DNA of 64,000 nucleotides from Haliclona indistincta (Eukaryota; Porifera; Demospongiae; Haplosclerida; Chalinidae). How positions within the stretch are numbered: position 1 is the stretch's first letter; every line of letters starts with the position of its first letter. Positions 1-10,073 of this stretch are shown piece by piece. The stretch spans positions 3,701,152-3,765,151 of the forward strand of contig OZ024784.1 in assembly GCA_964017065.1 (NCBI GenBank), given 5' to 3'. The position numbers and the translations under genes were made by a program. The notes beneath the pieces were generated by a model that saw nothing but the letters and a program-made list of their open reading frames with translations, searched no databases and was not told the origin of the DNA.

Positions 1-3000
1 AAACCTGTTTAGTGAGCATTTCCCGTCCTTCACTACTGTCGGCTAGACTCTTGGTGTTATATACCGCCAGAGAATATGGTACCAATTGACAAGGTTCCTG
101 TATCGCACACGAATGATGGTAGTTCAGTAGAAGTTCCAATGCTCTTACCATTTGAAGTCGTTGTACATAATTTGAGGCTCTTTTTCTAAGGTGTTGCAGT
201 ACAGATGCACTAGTGTCCTGTAGAGAATGAGAATGTATGAGAGATACAGTAAGTAGGTTTGTATTACTGTTGCTCCAGGAGTAGCACCAGAATATCCTCC
301 TTCACTCATTGCTGTACACAGTGAATCACTGTGGTGGGCTAGATACTCTAGCATCTACACAAGAAGCGAATCAACATTATAACTATGATGCGATAGAACT
401 GACTGTCTGAGAGGTAGAGGTGAGGGAGGAGAGAGCAGAGGCAATGCATTCGTTGGTCGTTTTGAGTTTCTAAAAGAGACAATTACTCAGCTGCCATGAG
501 ATGATGACATGGGCACACACACCTGAGTTGCTGTGGGTAGCTTGTACTCGTGAGTCACTTTGGAAGAAAACACATTCGACACAGCTACAGAGGAAGGGAA
601 GAAAGCTACAGTAAGCTGAGGTTTAGTGGTCTCACCAACAAGAGCTTCCTGGAGGTCAGTACATGCATTTCTCAGTCTCTCCATTAGTGAGCTCCTGCAA
701 TCCACACGAGCAGCCACTAAGTCACCTGACAATACGAAAACAATTGATGACACACACTTCTAATAATACTTGCAGATTTACCTGTACATAAGAACACTAT
801 ATAATCGCTAATAGTGACTAGTATGCTTGTCAGCTGCTGTAGTGATCTGGATAGTTCATTGTTGGCCTCGGCAAGCTGTGGACCGCACACTGACTCCTTG
901 CACTCAGCCTCAAGACTAGAGTAAGATATGGATACATGGAGTGACGTCCTGTAGTGCTTACCTTAGCGTCAGGTAGCTCACTACAGTTTGAAGATACGAC
1001 GAGAGGTTTGTATAAGATGAACTAAACTCTTGCAACATGTGAACATCGCCCTATGTGGAGACATGCACACATGTCATACAATACAGTATTATGGAAATAT
1101 CTTACAGTCCAGGAGGTCTCTAAACTAGAGCAGAAACCATTGAGTGATTTGAAAAGAACACGAGTGTAAGATGAAGAGGAGTGGAGGAAATCACACAACT
1201 GAGAAGGAAGAACAGTCCAATTATGTACTGTATTACTTGCTCAAACAGCATAGACTACCTTTTGGTTAACAGGTGACATCTGCAACCCTCTTGAAGTATC
1301 CAAAGGATATAGTTTACACCTCTAAACAACATAGTGTATCATCGGCCCCACTTGACGTGAATCAACTAACCTGCTCTAGGTAAGAGTGGAAGGTCGACAG
1401 CTGAGTGGTGAAGTCCCCAGTGACACGGACAGCCTCTGTTAGCGCTGTATGTAGCTCTGACTGCACCCTCTTATCAACAGAGCCCACATTGAGCATATTA
1501 TAGCTACCAACAACTGTAGACAGAAAAACATATACAACTCACACACACACACCAGCGAGTCTTGTGTATATATCAATTCATCATTTGTTAGAGGTTTGGT
1601 CTTACCATTATCTTTGAAGACAGCACTTCTACTGTCAACTGAGAAGAGAATAAAATCATCAATGAGGATTATATTAATCTATGTGTGACACCTGTTGATG
1701 CTGTTGCCACTTGATCTGATCTAAAGAGACAACAAAATGAGAGCTTCTTGAACTTACAGGATAGTACCAAGAACAACAAAATGTGCATAAAAATGTATTT
1801 CTTACATTCTTGCTATCTCCTCTTTAGCTTCTACTAGTTCACTACTACACAGTTCCAGCTTTGCCTATTAGAGCGACGGTGCAACACAGTTTTCAACATA
1901 GAGAACAGACCTGTAAAAGTGCTCTCTGGGACTCGATCCTATCTACTTGTTGAGTGTGGTCTCTATTGAGTTCAGCAATGGCTGCATCATGAGTGGCTAC
2001 CTCTCTGAGTGAAGAATAATGCTGTAGCTACTGTTAGTGTATCCAAGCTGTCTTACTGTTCTAGTTTAGTGACTTTATCTTTGAGAGAAGTGACTTGTCG
2101 TTCTGACTTCTGTGTCACCTCAACAAGCTACATCACAACAATACAATTTACTAATCATGTTATATTGCTGCATTGCATTCTCAGAATGTCTGAACTAGCA
2201 TTTAGGTACCGCTCAGTGTGTTAGTCAACAGAGAGGTCAGTATAGAATAATGGCTATGTAGAGTTGTTAGTTTCACATTCAAGATACCTTTGAATGCAAT
2301 CTCTCGTTCTCGGATATTTTAGCAGCAAGTTCTTCAGCGTGCACGTCAAGCCCTACTCCTCCAGATGAATTAGCTGACACATCCTACAAAATCACAGCTG
2401 AACATGACCATACTCAATGTGGGAAATGCACTCAATCCAAGTCATGAACATGCATATTATTTTGTGGTCTACATACATATATATATACAGCGGTTTTATT
2501 ACTTCTTGCAATGGTAAAGCGTAAACTGTAGACTGTAAAGCGTGGAGCACTAATGCGTTAAAATTCTATTAAGTCCTTGATCATGCTCCATTGTGTGAAT
2601 AAATACCAGCGACTTGACACATTAGTGACTGCAAGGTAACGCTTTACACTCAAATCTTCCTTGCAAGAAGTAATAAATCAGGTCAACATAAATAAAAATC
2701 CCCTGTTGTTCAAGAAATTATCATAATTCACATATTATGTTGAGAGCTGATAACCGCATCTAGTCTGAGTGCAGTAACGCTGCTGTTACACAGCACACCA
2801 GTCGAGGGGCAAGAGGATAAGTAAACAAGTCTAGGTCTCAATCTCCACCCTTATTGTTGTCATGTGTGTGTGTTATAAACCTTTTTCTTCGACTTTCTTT
2901 TAGAAGCAGGACTTTCTAGTTCATCCTGTAGCAAGCCGACTCTTTTAGCAAGCTGAGTGAGAGACACACAAAGACAAAACACGGTAGGTTAATAAATTTA

Positions 3001-3381
3001 ACCCATGCAACCCTAGCTACACTTTGCATTGATCATGTGATGTCACCTGTTGATTCCTAAATGCAAGAGAGTCATTCTCTTGAACATGTTTTCTAAGTGC
3101 AAGATTTTTTTCACGGATCAGCTCCTATTAGAGGTGTTGATGAAGGAGAGACAACAAAGAAGAAGAGGCTGATGTCAGTCAGAACGCACACAACGGTCTA
3201 ACCTCCATTTGTGCCCTCTTGACCTGCTCATCTTTGATAGCTGTCTTGAGCACATCGAGTTGGGCTCGTACCTACGGAGTATACGTACAATGATATAATC
3301 TAACGACTTGAAGTAGAATGAAGTCACTTTGGCATATTCTTGAGCTAATTTTTGATATTTCGCTTGCAGTTCGGAACCCAT
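1..3381 (-). CDS. PPP1R21: PPP1R21 homologue, C-terminus missing at window edge
   Basis: Protein phosphatase 1 regulatory subunit 21, a coiled-coil protein of the FERRY complex on early endosomes (known of the family). The first exon (ATG at 3379-3381) encodes MGSELQAKYQKLAQEYAK, close to the vertebrate N-terminus. The next coding piece (about 3203-3271) continues with a conserved VRAQLDVLKTAIKDEQ stretch. Near the left edge the motif KLPTATQ, followed by KLKTTNECIASALSSL (about 420-545), matches the central region of the family. A further exon ending VLQHLRKRASNYVQRLQM (about 146-215) precedes sequence that reads to the edge. The gene has many short exons (over ten) separated by introns of 50-200 bp, and its C-terminal part lies outside the window. 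Middle exons were not all delimited. The promoter lies between 3382 and the SELENOF 3' end and has a CACGTG at 3533-3538. Confidence 0.88.
2495..2677. mobile_element. MITE-like element in a PPP1R21 intron
   Basis: A 183-bp segment bounded by a perfect 17-bp inverted repeat, TTTATTACTTCTTGCAA at 2495-2511 and its reverse complement at 2661-2677. The interior has two direct copies of GTAAAGCGT near the left end and an inverted relative (AACGCTTTAC) near the right end, so the symmetry extends inward. It has no coding capacity. I could not find a convincing target-site duplication in the flanks. It is probably a short non-autonomous DNA transposon; the family is not known to me. Confidence 0.6.
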
Positions 3382-3561
3382 CGACCAACTTTCTTCAGTC
3401 TCTGTTCACTCAAAGTAGAAACACAACGATCAGACTTAGTTCTCGACGCTACGAAGCCATGCCACACCAGACTGTGCAGCCACGCCCATTACAAAAATGG
3501 TAATTCTATTTAATGCGCAACAATACATTGACACGTGATGCATTGTGAATGGAATTGAAAG

Positions 3562-3632
3562 GTGACTTGACAATACATCAAGCTTTGCACACTGTAGAAA
3601 CAGCTTCAAGCAAACCCATCACAACAAGTCAC
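3562..3632 (-). promoter_or_regulatory. SECIS element candidate, SELENOF 3' UTR
   Basis: Read on the minus strand just after the SELENOF stop codon. A perfect 8-bp basal helix pairs GTGACTTG with CAAGTCAC (forward positions 3625-3632 and 3562-3569). An internal loop follows, then the quartet-like pair TGATG / TGATG, an upper helix around GTTTGC / GCAAA, and an apical loop that carries an AA pair (TTGAAGC). This is the order expected of a eukaryotic SECIS: basal stem, UGA..GA core, upper stem, AA in the apical loop. It sits 18 nt past the stop codon. Its presence explains how the in-frame TGA of the upstream gene would be decoded as selenocysteine. Folding was done by eye only. Confidence 0.75.
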
Positions 3633-3649
3633 ATAATATAATGAAGCAG

Positions 3650-4308
3650 CTATGCAAGCTTCTCAGAGAGGAATTCCTTAATTGTGTCTGTGTCCCACTT
3701 ATCAATCCTGCACAGCGAGAATAATAGAAGGACTGAAAAGGCAACTATCTTACGCCAATGTGTCCTGAATTGTATTGGTATTATCCAAGAGTTTCAATAC
3801 AGGATCTGCCCCTTTCTTGTACTGTAGTATGAAATAAAAAGTACATGGGACTCAGGCAAGAATGATGTGCTGCATTACCGAAATCTGAAGACTTGGAAAC
3901 TCATTTTGAATTCCCTTCTTCACAAAGGCTAAAATAGAGAAACTTACTAAAATTGAATACTTCAATGACTTCTAATTATAACCTTCGATTTGTGGGAAAC
4001 GACCCAATTTTCACCTGCACACTTCCAAAATTGCAGCAGCATACTTTAACAAAAAGAAACAGTAATAGTATATCATTATTATACACAAGCTCAACCTTGT
4101 CAACTGATACTTCCGTTTCCTGACAACATCGCCTGCAGTCTTCTTCGATTGCTTCAAGTTTAAAACGTTTTAGCTTATCACACGAACTACACAACAAACT
4201 GGACGAAAATCCAAGATCTTTACAAGCTTCTACGTCAATAGATGAACATCCTGGAACACTAGCACAGGCTAACAAGACTGCCAAAGACAACAGCCTTGTA
4301 ACCTCCAT
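3650..4308 (-). CDS. SELENOF: SELENOF (15-kDa selenoprotein), contains selenocysteine
   Basis: ER-lumen thioredoxin-like selenoprotein that works with UDP-glucose:glycoprotein glucosyltransferase in glycoprotein folding quality control (known of the family). Five exons join cleanly: 4096-4308, 3983-4043, 3879-3928, 3754-3821 and 3650-3707, giving 149 residues. Exon 1 holds a signal peptide (MEVTRLLSLAVLLACASV) and the cysteine-rich domain (LGFSSSLLCSSC, DCRRCC). Exon 2 reads YAAAILEVCR-(TGA)-KLGRFPQIE; the TGA is at 4011-4013, exactly where the family has selenocysteine, giving a Cys-Arg-Sec redox motif (residues 80-82). Exons 3-5 contain SLQI, YKKGADPVLKLLD and the C-terminal KWDTDTIKEFLSEKL. 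The start is the first Met ahead of the signal peptide. Divergently paired with RPL35. Gene callers that treat TGA as stop will break this gene. Confidence 0.93.
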
Positions 4309-4401
4309 TTTGGAGGCGTGTCCCTGTGACTTTCTTATTATCCACGTGCTCACCAAACAGCAATATTGAAAACCCAGCAGCGTTGGCAACGTGGAAAGAA
4401 A
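4309..4401. promoter_or_regulatory. Bidirectional promoter, SELENOF / RPL35
   Basis: Only 93 bp separate the two start codons, so the region must hold both transcription starts. It contains a CACGTG E-box at 4343-4348. No TATA box is evident. Confidence 0.6.
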
Positions 4402-4980
4402 ATGGTAATGGAATCCTTCTCCATCTGCTCTCTTGTGTTGTTGGTGTTATCGCTGTGATTTGTTGAATGATACTCTGGCTGTTATTTTGTCTTATCATCT
4501 CAGGGAAGGGTCAAGGCTCACGAACTGCGGGGGAAAAGTAAAGATGACTTGGTTAAGCAACTCGATGAGCTCAAGACAGAGCTAGCTCAATTGAAAGTGC
4601 ACAAGGTCACTGGTGGGACTGCATCAAAACTGTCCAAAATGTTAGTGATGACGAAATTGTGTAAATCCTTTCCTTCTATAATATGTCATTAAAACTGATG
4701 TACCCACACCTGCATTTTATGGATAAATTATACTTATTTTTATTACAGTAAAGTGGTTAGGAAGTCTATTGCAAGAGTCAAGACCGTAATGTCGCACAGT
4801 CAGAGAGAGAATTTGAAAAAATTCTATGCTAAAAAGAAGTACAAGCCTTTGGATCTACGGCCGAAGCTTACTCGAGCCAAAAGAAGGCTATTGACAAAAT
4901 ATGAAGCCAGCCGCAAGACCTTGAGAGAAAAGAAATGGGAAAGACATTTTCCCAAGCGCATCTATGCCGTCAAGATGTGA
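4402..4980 (+). CDS. RPL35: 60S ribosomal protein L35 (uL29)
   Basis: Large-subunit ribosomal protein located at the peptide exit tunnel (known). Three exons: 4402-4404 encodes only the start Met, 4504-4640, and 4749-4980. The split directly after the ATG is a common arrangement in animal ribosomal protein genes. The protein reads [20 protein letters not shown], then the HKVTGG.ASKLSKI signature, then VVRKSIARV and a lysine-rich C-terminus ending YAVKM. Length is about 123 residues, the usual size for the family. The phases fit: AT|T codes for the Ile that joins exons 2 and 3. Confidence 0.96.
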
Positions 4981-5229
4981 TGACAAAACTCCACATATTA
5001 TTTGAAGTTGTGATTTTACATCTTGTTTCTCATGTCAGTTTAGTCGTGGGTGGTTATAGAAAAGCAGTACTGTACATCAGGTACTCAGTTATACGGAATG
5101 GCGCGGTAGGCTAATTAGAGAAAACGGAGATATCCGGGAGTGCACAAAAACGTTTGAACTACGTTGGTTATCGTCAAGATCTAGAATCGATTCTTGTGTC
5201 GTCCCAAGGATACTCTTGTACTGTCTGAG

Positions 5230-6932
5230 ATGGCTGAATCATATCAACATGTAGTGCAAGAGGAGGAGGACGAAGAAGACGACTCATTAGCCCAGTTTCC
5301 TTTCAAAAAGCAAAATAACACCTTGCCTCTCTACGGAAACAAGGAGTCCATGAATATAAACAGTATGATTTTGACCAATATTGTCCAGTCTCCTTACTTT
5401 AAGCAAGATCTCTTTAAACTAAAAACTTTTCATGAGGTGGTAGATGAAATTTACTACCGGGTAAGTTACAGTTGTGTTTGAGTAGGCGGCCATTTTGTTT
5501 TGTTTTTTGACAGGTTGAACACTTAGAGCCGTGGGAGAAAAACAGTCGAAAGCTAGCAGGACAAGTAGGGATGTGTGCAGGGGTAAGTGTGTGTCTATTC
5601 TCTTGCTCAATTCTTCCACATTAACTACGTGACGACAGACCTTATTGTACAGTATTGCAGCTAGTAGAGGTAATTGTTATACATCATTTGCTGTCCTATT
5701 CGTTCAGTGAAACACATAAGCTCCTCTCTCTATGCTCTCTGCCTTCAGAGCAGGCTCATCCAACACATTACATGATATTAGGAGAGATTGACAGTGTGAA
5801 TGATTGGTAATTGGAATGATAGAGTAATAGATTCTAGGGACACTTGTCTAGCTGTAGCTGTCTGAGTAGTGCATCAGTAAGCAAGCCGTCTCTATCTTCT
5901 CTTTATCTCTTAGGTGAGAGGTGTTGCTGCTGGCGGTATAGTGTCAACTCCATTCTGTCTTCTGTACAAGCTGTTCACTCTCAAACTCACTCGCAAGCAA
6001 GTCAATGTGATGCTCAACCACACAGATTCGCCTCACATCAGAGGTCTGGGCTTTCTATACATCAGGTTAGTATGTGTGTGTGTGTGTGTGCTTTGATGCA
6101 AGATAATATTTGTTTCCCTCTCTCTAGATATTGTCAACCACCCAAGGATTTCTGGGATTGGTTTTATCCATTCCTAGGGGACGAAGAGGTCGGTTACGCT
6201 TTGGTTGATATGTAAGCACTCATGATGAATCCATCTATGTGTTTTTTTTCTGTTTCACTGTTTAGGAGATCGAACTGCGTGCTGGTGGAGGGTTGTGTGC
6301 GACTATTGGTGAGATGTGCCGTATGCTATTGACCAGGCAGGACTGGTTTGGTACAATGTTTCCACGATTACCTGTCAATGTTCAGAAAATCTTCGAGGAG
6401 AAGCTCAAGGGCGTCAAAAAGCCCACAAGGTTTACAGACCATCTCTGCACATCTTAGTTTGATTGCTGTATACTGCTACTGATATAATTTTTTGCTATTT
6501 GTACAGAACTGTTGGTCAATCTAATGATGAGGAAGTAGATGATGTACAGGACAAACAATCTGAGGTCTCGAGAAATAGATCAAGAGATTCCCAGCGGAGC
6601 TCCCATGTCAGGTAATTTTCTAGTGGGTCTCTCAGAGAATGATATTACAAGTACATAATTATATAGGCCAGATGATAGGAGACGAGATGACTCACGAGAA
6701 CGAAGAAGGGATACGGAGAGAGATTCTAGGAGGCGTAGTCGCTCAAGAGATAGAAATCGTGATTATGGGAGGCATGATAGAGACAGCTCGTATCGGAGAC
6801 ATCGTAGCAGATCTCGCTCACGTGAGAGAAGACGCTACAGATCGAGATCGCCTGAACGAAGAAGATACAGGTATTAGTTATGCTGTATCTCCTATTGCTG
6901 TTAATCAGTGTTTCTCCAGGTCTCGATCTTGA
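5230..6932 (+). CDS. PRPF38B: Pre-mRNA splicing factor PRPF38B
   Basis: Member of the PRP38 family, acting in spliceosome activation (known of the family; PRPF38B is the paralogue with an RS tail). Eight exons: 5230-5460, 5514-5582, 5914-6065, 6128-6188, 6266-6429, 6507-6611, 6667-6870 and 6920-6932, giving 332 residues. The conserved PRP38 domain covers about residues 30-225, with NINSMILTNIVQSPYFK, HEVVDEIYYRVEHLEPWEK, GVRGVAAGGIVSTPFCLLYK and TDSPHIRGLGFLYIR. The C-terminus (residues 260-332) is rich in Arg-Ser and Arg-Asp. The start is the ATG after an in-frame run with no earlier ATG. Shorter than the human protein (546) because the RS tail is reduced. A short TG repeat lies in the intron at 6066-6091. 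Confidence 0.95.
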
Positions 6933-7081
6933 TTTCAATGACGCCCACAGATACTTGTTATGTAGCAATACTGTATGCTTTCTGTAGCAACTCTAATTGA
7001 CTAACTGTTATTCTGCTGTTCACTAGCTATACATTTCTAATTGTTGTAAAAATTTAATGATGGCAACAGTGATTAATATTT

Positions 7082-7936
7082 TTACTGTAAAAACTCTAGC
7101 TCTAGTCCAACAGGTATAAAGTGACTTTTGTAGAGTGCATCTATTCTCTTTGATTGCTCGTCAGTAAACACATTCATCCAGTCACCCACAACACCTCGTC
7201 TCATGAATGGCTCCTCTCCTGATCCCATGTGTGCTGTCCAAGAGTGATTTGCTTTAGAATCATCTTTCATGACAGCAAAAGTGGTTCTACGCACGATCTC
7301 GTCAACAACTTGATCTGTGAGATCATGGTTAACAAACTTAGCTATCTTGCGCACTGCACAAGGAAGATCTCTCTTCATGTCTTCATACTTAATAAAGAGG
7401 ACATTATTGTCATCTCTGTGAGGCCACCAGCTGAGGACGTGGTCAAAGTAACTTCCAAAATGGACACGCCCAGAAGAAAACTTATCAATAAAGTCATCCC
7501 AGTTGAGTTCTGTGCGATGAACTTGTTTGAATCGTCTGTGATGATGGTAGTAAGACACGGCCACATCCTTGGGATTTCTGGTCACGTATATGTACTTGCA
7601 AGGGGTATTACTTGGTAACCCACATGGCATATTGTCATACCTGAAGTGGCTTTGAAATGTGCGTGGAGACGGTAATTCGTCCACTTTAAGTTGTGGGTAC
7701 ATTTTACTCAGGGCTTCTAGCCAAGGAACCGACTCACTCAAGATTTTACCATCGTCTTTTCCTCCGTTACGAATAAGACGCACAATCTGCTGTGTCCAGG
7801 TACTACCGGCCTTAGGGTACGCCACCACCCACACATCATCAGCCTGCAAAGAAAAGTCTTTCAGCCGATCTATTTCTTCTTGCGTGATGATGTCTGGAAC
7901 CAAGAAACCGTTCACCGTGTGCACATCGCTGTCCAT
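7082..7936 (-). CDS. Cytosolic sulfotransferase, single exon
   Basis: Transfers sulfonate from PAPS to a small-molecule acceptor such as a phenol, steroid or amine (known of the SULT1 family; the acceptor cannot be told from sequence). The whole 284-residue protein is in one exon. The 5'-phosphosulfate loop is YPKAGSTWTQQ (about residues 39-49), the 3'-phosphate site is YVTRNPKDVAVSYYHH, and the C-terminal PAPS signature is RRGVVGDWMNVF (about residues 247-258). A catalytic His is expected in the SHFRYDNMP region. Length is typical for the family. It has no introns although almost all neighbours have many. Convergent with PRPF38B; its start lies 57 bp from the 3' end of TADA1. Confidence 0.93.
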   Translation of the reverse strand: MDSDVHTVNGFLVPDIITQEEIDRLKDFSLQADDVWVVAYPKAGSTWTQQIVRLIRNGGKDDGKILSESVPWLEALSKMYPQLKVDELPSPRTFQSHFRYDNMPCGLPSNTPCKYIYVTRNPKDVAVSYYHHHRRFKQVHRTELNWDDFIDKFSSGRVHFGSYFDHVLSWWPHRDDNNVLFIKYEDMKRDLPCAVRKIAKFVNHDLTDQVVDEIVRRTTFAVMKDDSKANHSWTAHMGSGEEPFMRRGVVGDWMNVFTDEQSKRIDALYKSHFIPVGLELEFLQ

Positions 7937-7992
7937 GTTGGTTTAAGTGGGCGTGGCTGATTGGCAGTTTTAATGGTGATTTGAAATGAAAT

Positions 7993-9236
7993 TTAGTGAG
8001 TGGTGGCTGAATGATGTTGGAGTGATCTTTGCCACTGCAGTACTGTTCTCCTCTGTTCTTCCTCCTCTCTGCTGGGATGCCACATGGTGGAGAGCACTCT
8101 CTCTCTACAACATGCCCTTACACTATGGTTGGGTATACACGATCCTTGAATCTATAATAATGATAGAATCAATACTGCCTATTATCCTCAAAAGATCTGC
8201 ACGTACTTGCAATGTATTTCTTAGATGGAATAATGTGATAGGTGAAATTCTCTTTTGCTGTGTTTTTCTTGAAATTAAGTGCATACTATCTGCTTCTGTA
8301 TTTCTGTGGCAGCATGCAGTAACAACAACACTTCAAAAACCATATTACCATACCTCTCACTGGTCTGGTCTTGCTGAGGAAGTGTAGAGTGAGAGAGAAA
8401 TCCATGACCAAAGCTGTGTTTGAAACTGCTATCAGAACTCTGCTGCCAGCCAGAGTGTTGAGTGATGCAACTAGTGATCACTGTCTTGAGAAAGTGCTGC
8501 AGACACACGCACACAGTTCAAGCTGATGTTAGTCACAATCAACTGCACCTGCAGTGCCAGCATCATCAACTCAGCTGCCTCCTCACTGACTCCCTCTAGG
8601 CCTTCCTCCCATGCTCCCAGTAACATCCTGGTGTGCATGGTGGACAGGTCGGGTAGAACTAACTCATGAGAACACAGCAGAAGGCAGTCCAGATCCTGTT
8701 AGGTGAGTAGAGATACATTCTTGACACCACTGATCCATGCTCACCTTTCCTGCTGATAAAGCCTGAGGAGGATCATAGTACTGAAATGATTCAAGAGCTC
8801 CAAATGGTGTGATGTTTGTTGGTGGTTCTCTCCTGGCTTGCTTAGCTGCTGGAGGATTGTATTCAACTGCGTGAACAGGAGACCTCCGAAGTTGTAAATC
8901 TAGTAAGTGAAATTTTGCAAAAGTCACATACTAGTAGTCACCTAATGATATATGTACACACCTCCACTGAGTACTGTCTGACATTTTACCAGAATAGCAA
9001 AGAGAAACTCGTTGTGAAGTTGTACACCACTCCCGCCCAACAGAGACTTGGCGCGCGAATCAAATTCGTCTTTGGAAATCTAGATTCGTGCAAAGCGACA
9101 GTGCAATTGAAACCATTTATACCTTTTCTTTGCTTACCTTTCTCTTATACCAGTTCTTCATTAGCTCCCAGTATCGTGGTTGTTTCTCTTTAAGCGCGTC
9201 CACAAGACGTCTCTTTGCTGTGTCGATGTCCGCCAT
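7993..9236 (-). CDS. TADA1: TADA1, SAGA-complex adaptor
   Basis: Homologue of TADA1/Ada1 (Hfi1), a histone-fold scaffold subunit of the SAGA histone acetyltransferase complex (known). Exons assembled on the minus strand: 9236 down to about 9147 (MADIDTAKRRLVDALKEKQ..YWELMKNWYKRK), then ISKDEFDSRAKSLL..HNEFLFAILVKCQ, an exon at about 8746-8903, then CLLLCSHELVLPDLSTMHTRM, HFLKTVITSC, SPITLFHLRNTLQ and finally SCIPNHSVRACCRERVLSTMWHP, ending at 7993. Each piece lines up in order with vertebrate TADA1, including the C-terminal LWHP motif. The phases fit where I checked them. The middle linker differs in sequence from vertebrates. Shares an 84-bp divergent promoter with the FAM174-like gene. Confidence 0.88.
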
Positions 9237-9320
9237 GTCTAATAATTTTAACCCCATAGGTTTCCATCTTTTGTGTGCAAAATTGCGTCATTGTGATATG
9301 TTACTATTTTAAACGAGAAA

Positions 9321-9812
9321 ATGGCGTTATTGCCGTGTGTTGTTGCTCTGCTTTCTGGACTTGTTGTCGGCGTTACTGGAGACGATGACATTGGTAAATA
9401 TGTTATGCAGATAGTGCTGTTGATTCTCAATTTCATGTAGGGTCCGGAACGCAACCACCAATACCAGTATCCTCAAACTGGTATTTTCTAAAGCGAGCAC
9501 TTATCGTGGTAAGTACAAACACTGACAGCCTATTGTACATGTATTTAGTTATACCTACTGTCCCCTGAGGTCCAACCTTTACTTAAGGGTCTTTTTATTT
9601 GTTCACTACAGATACTGATCTTCATAGCTGTTGCTACTGGTTATCTGTTGTTCAAGTACTATAGAACAAAGCAAAGACGTATCAAGAGAAATGCTGCACG
9701 GTATGTAGACAATCTGAATAGCCTAGGATACCACTTCATCACATGCAGGTACTTCCCACTATCAAAAGTTGATGACAGAGAGGAAGAAGTTACAGTATTC
9801 GATAAATCTTGA
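9321..9812 (+). CDS. Small type I membrane protein, FAM174-like
   Basis: Four exons (9321-9393, 9441-9508, 9612-9700, 9749-9812) give a 97-residue protein. It has a signal peptide (MALLPCVVALLSGLVVGVTG), a short lumenal part, one membrane span (RALIV-ILIFIAVATGYLLF), a basic stop-transfer stretch (KYYRTKQRRIKRNAAR) and an acidic tail (DDREEEVTVFD). The tail arrangement, basic stretch then a hydrophobic patch then an acidic segment with xxFD, resembles FAM174A/B, a poorly understood membrane family. That assignment is tentative because the protein is short. A polyadenylation signal AATAAA lies at 9905-9910. Confidence 0.72.
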
Positions 9813-10073
9813 CACTCCCTATTGTATGTTGTATCTCACTCTTCTTTATACATACAAGAGCTGTACTACAGATTGACTCTACTCACGATATTTCAATTTT
9901 ACATAATAAACTTTTGGTGACATGAAGTGATGTATGTGCATGTGTGATTGTTGATCACATGATCAGAATGGAAGTGGTAGTCTGTGTCACATGATTTACA
10001 ATGACAGCAAGTCATTGCAGTACCTAAAGATGAATTAACACATCAATGTCTGGTCGACTAGGCTCCTTCCACC

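Noticed and set aside
3976..4389. SELENOF exon 1 read on through the intron to give VCCCNFGSVQ (apparent Cys form without Sec)
   Set aside because: It needs retention of an intron and the wrong frame. Splicing at 4096/4043 restores YAAAILEVC and the family alignment, with TGA as selenocysteine.
7986..8387. 133-residue forward ORF with hydrophobic stretches
   Set aside because: It is antisense to the last two TADA1 exons, which match the known protein in order.
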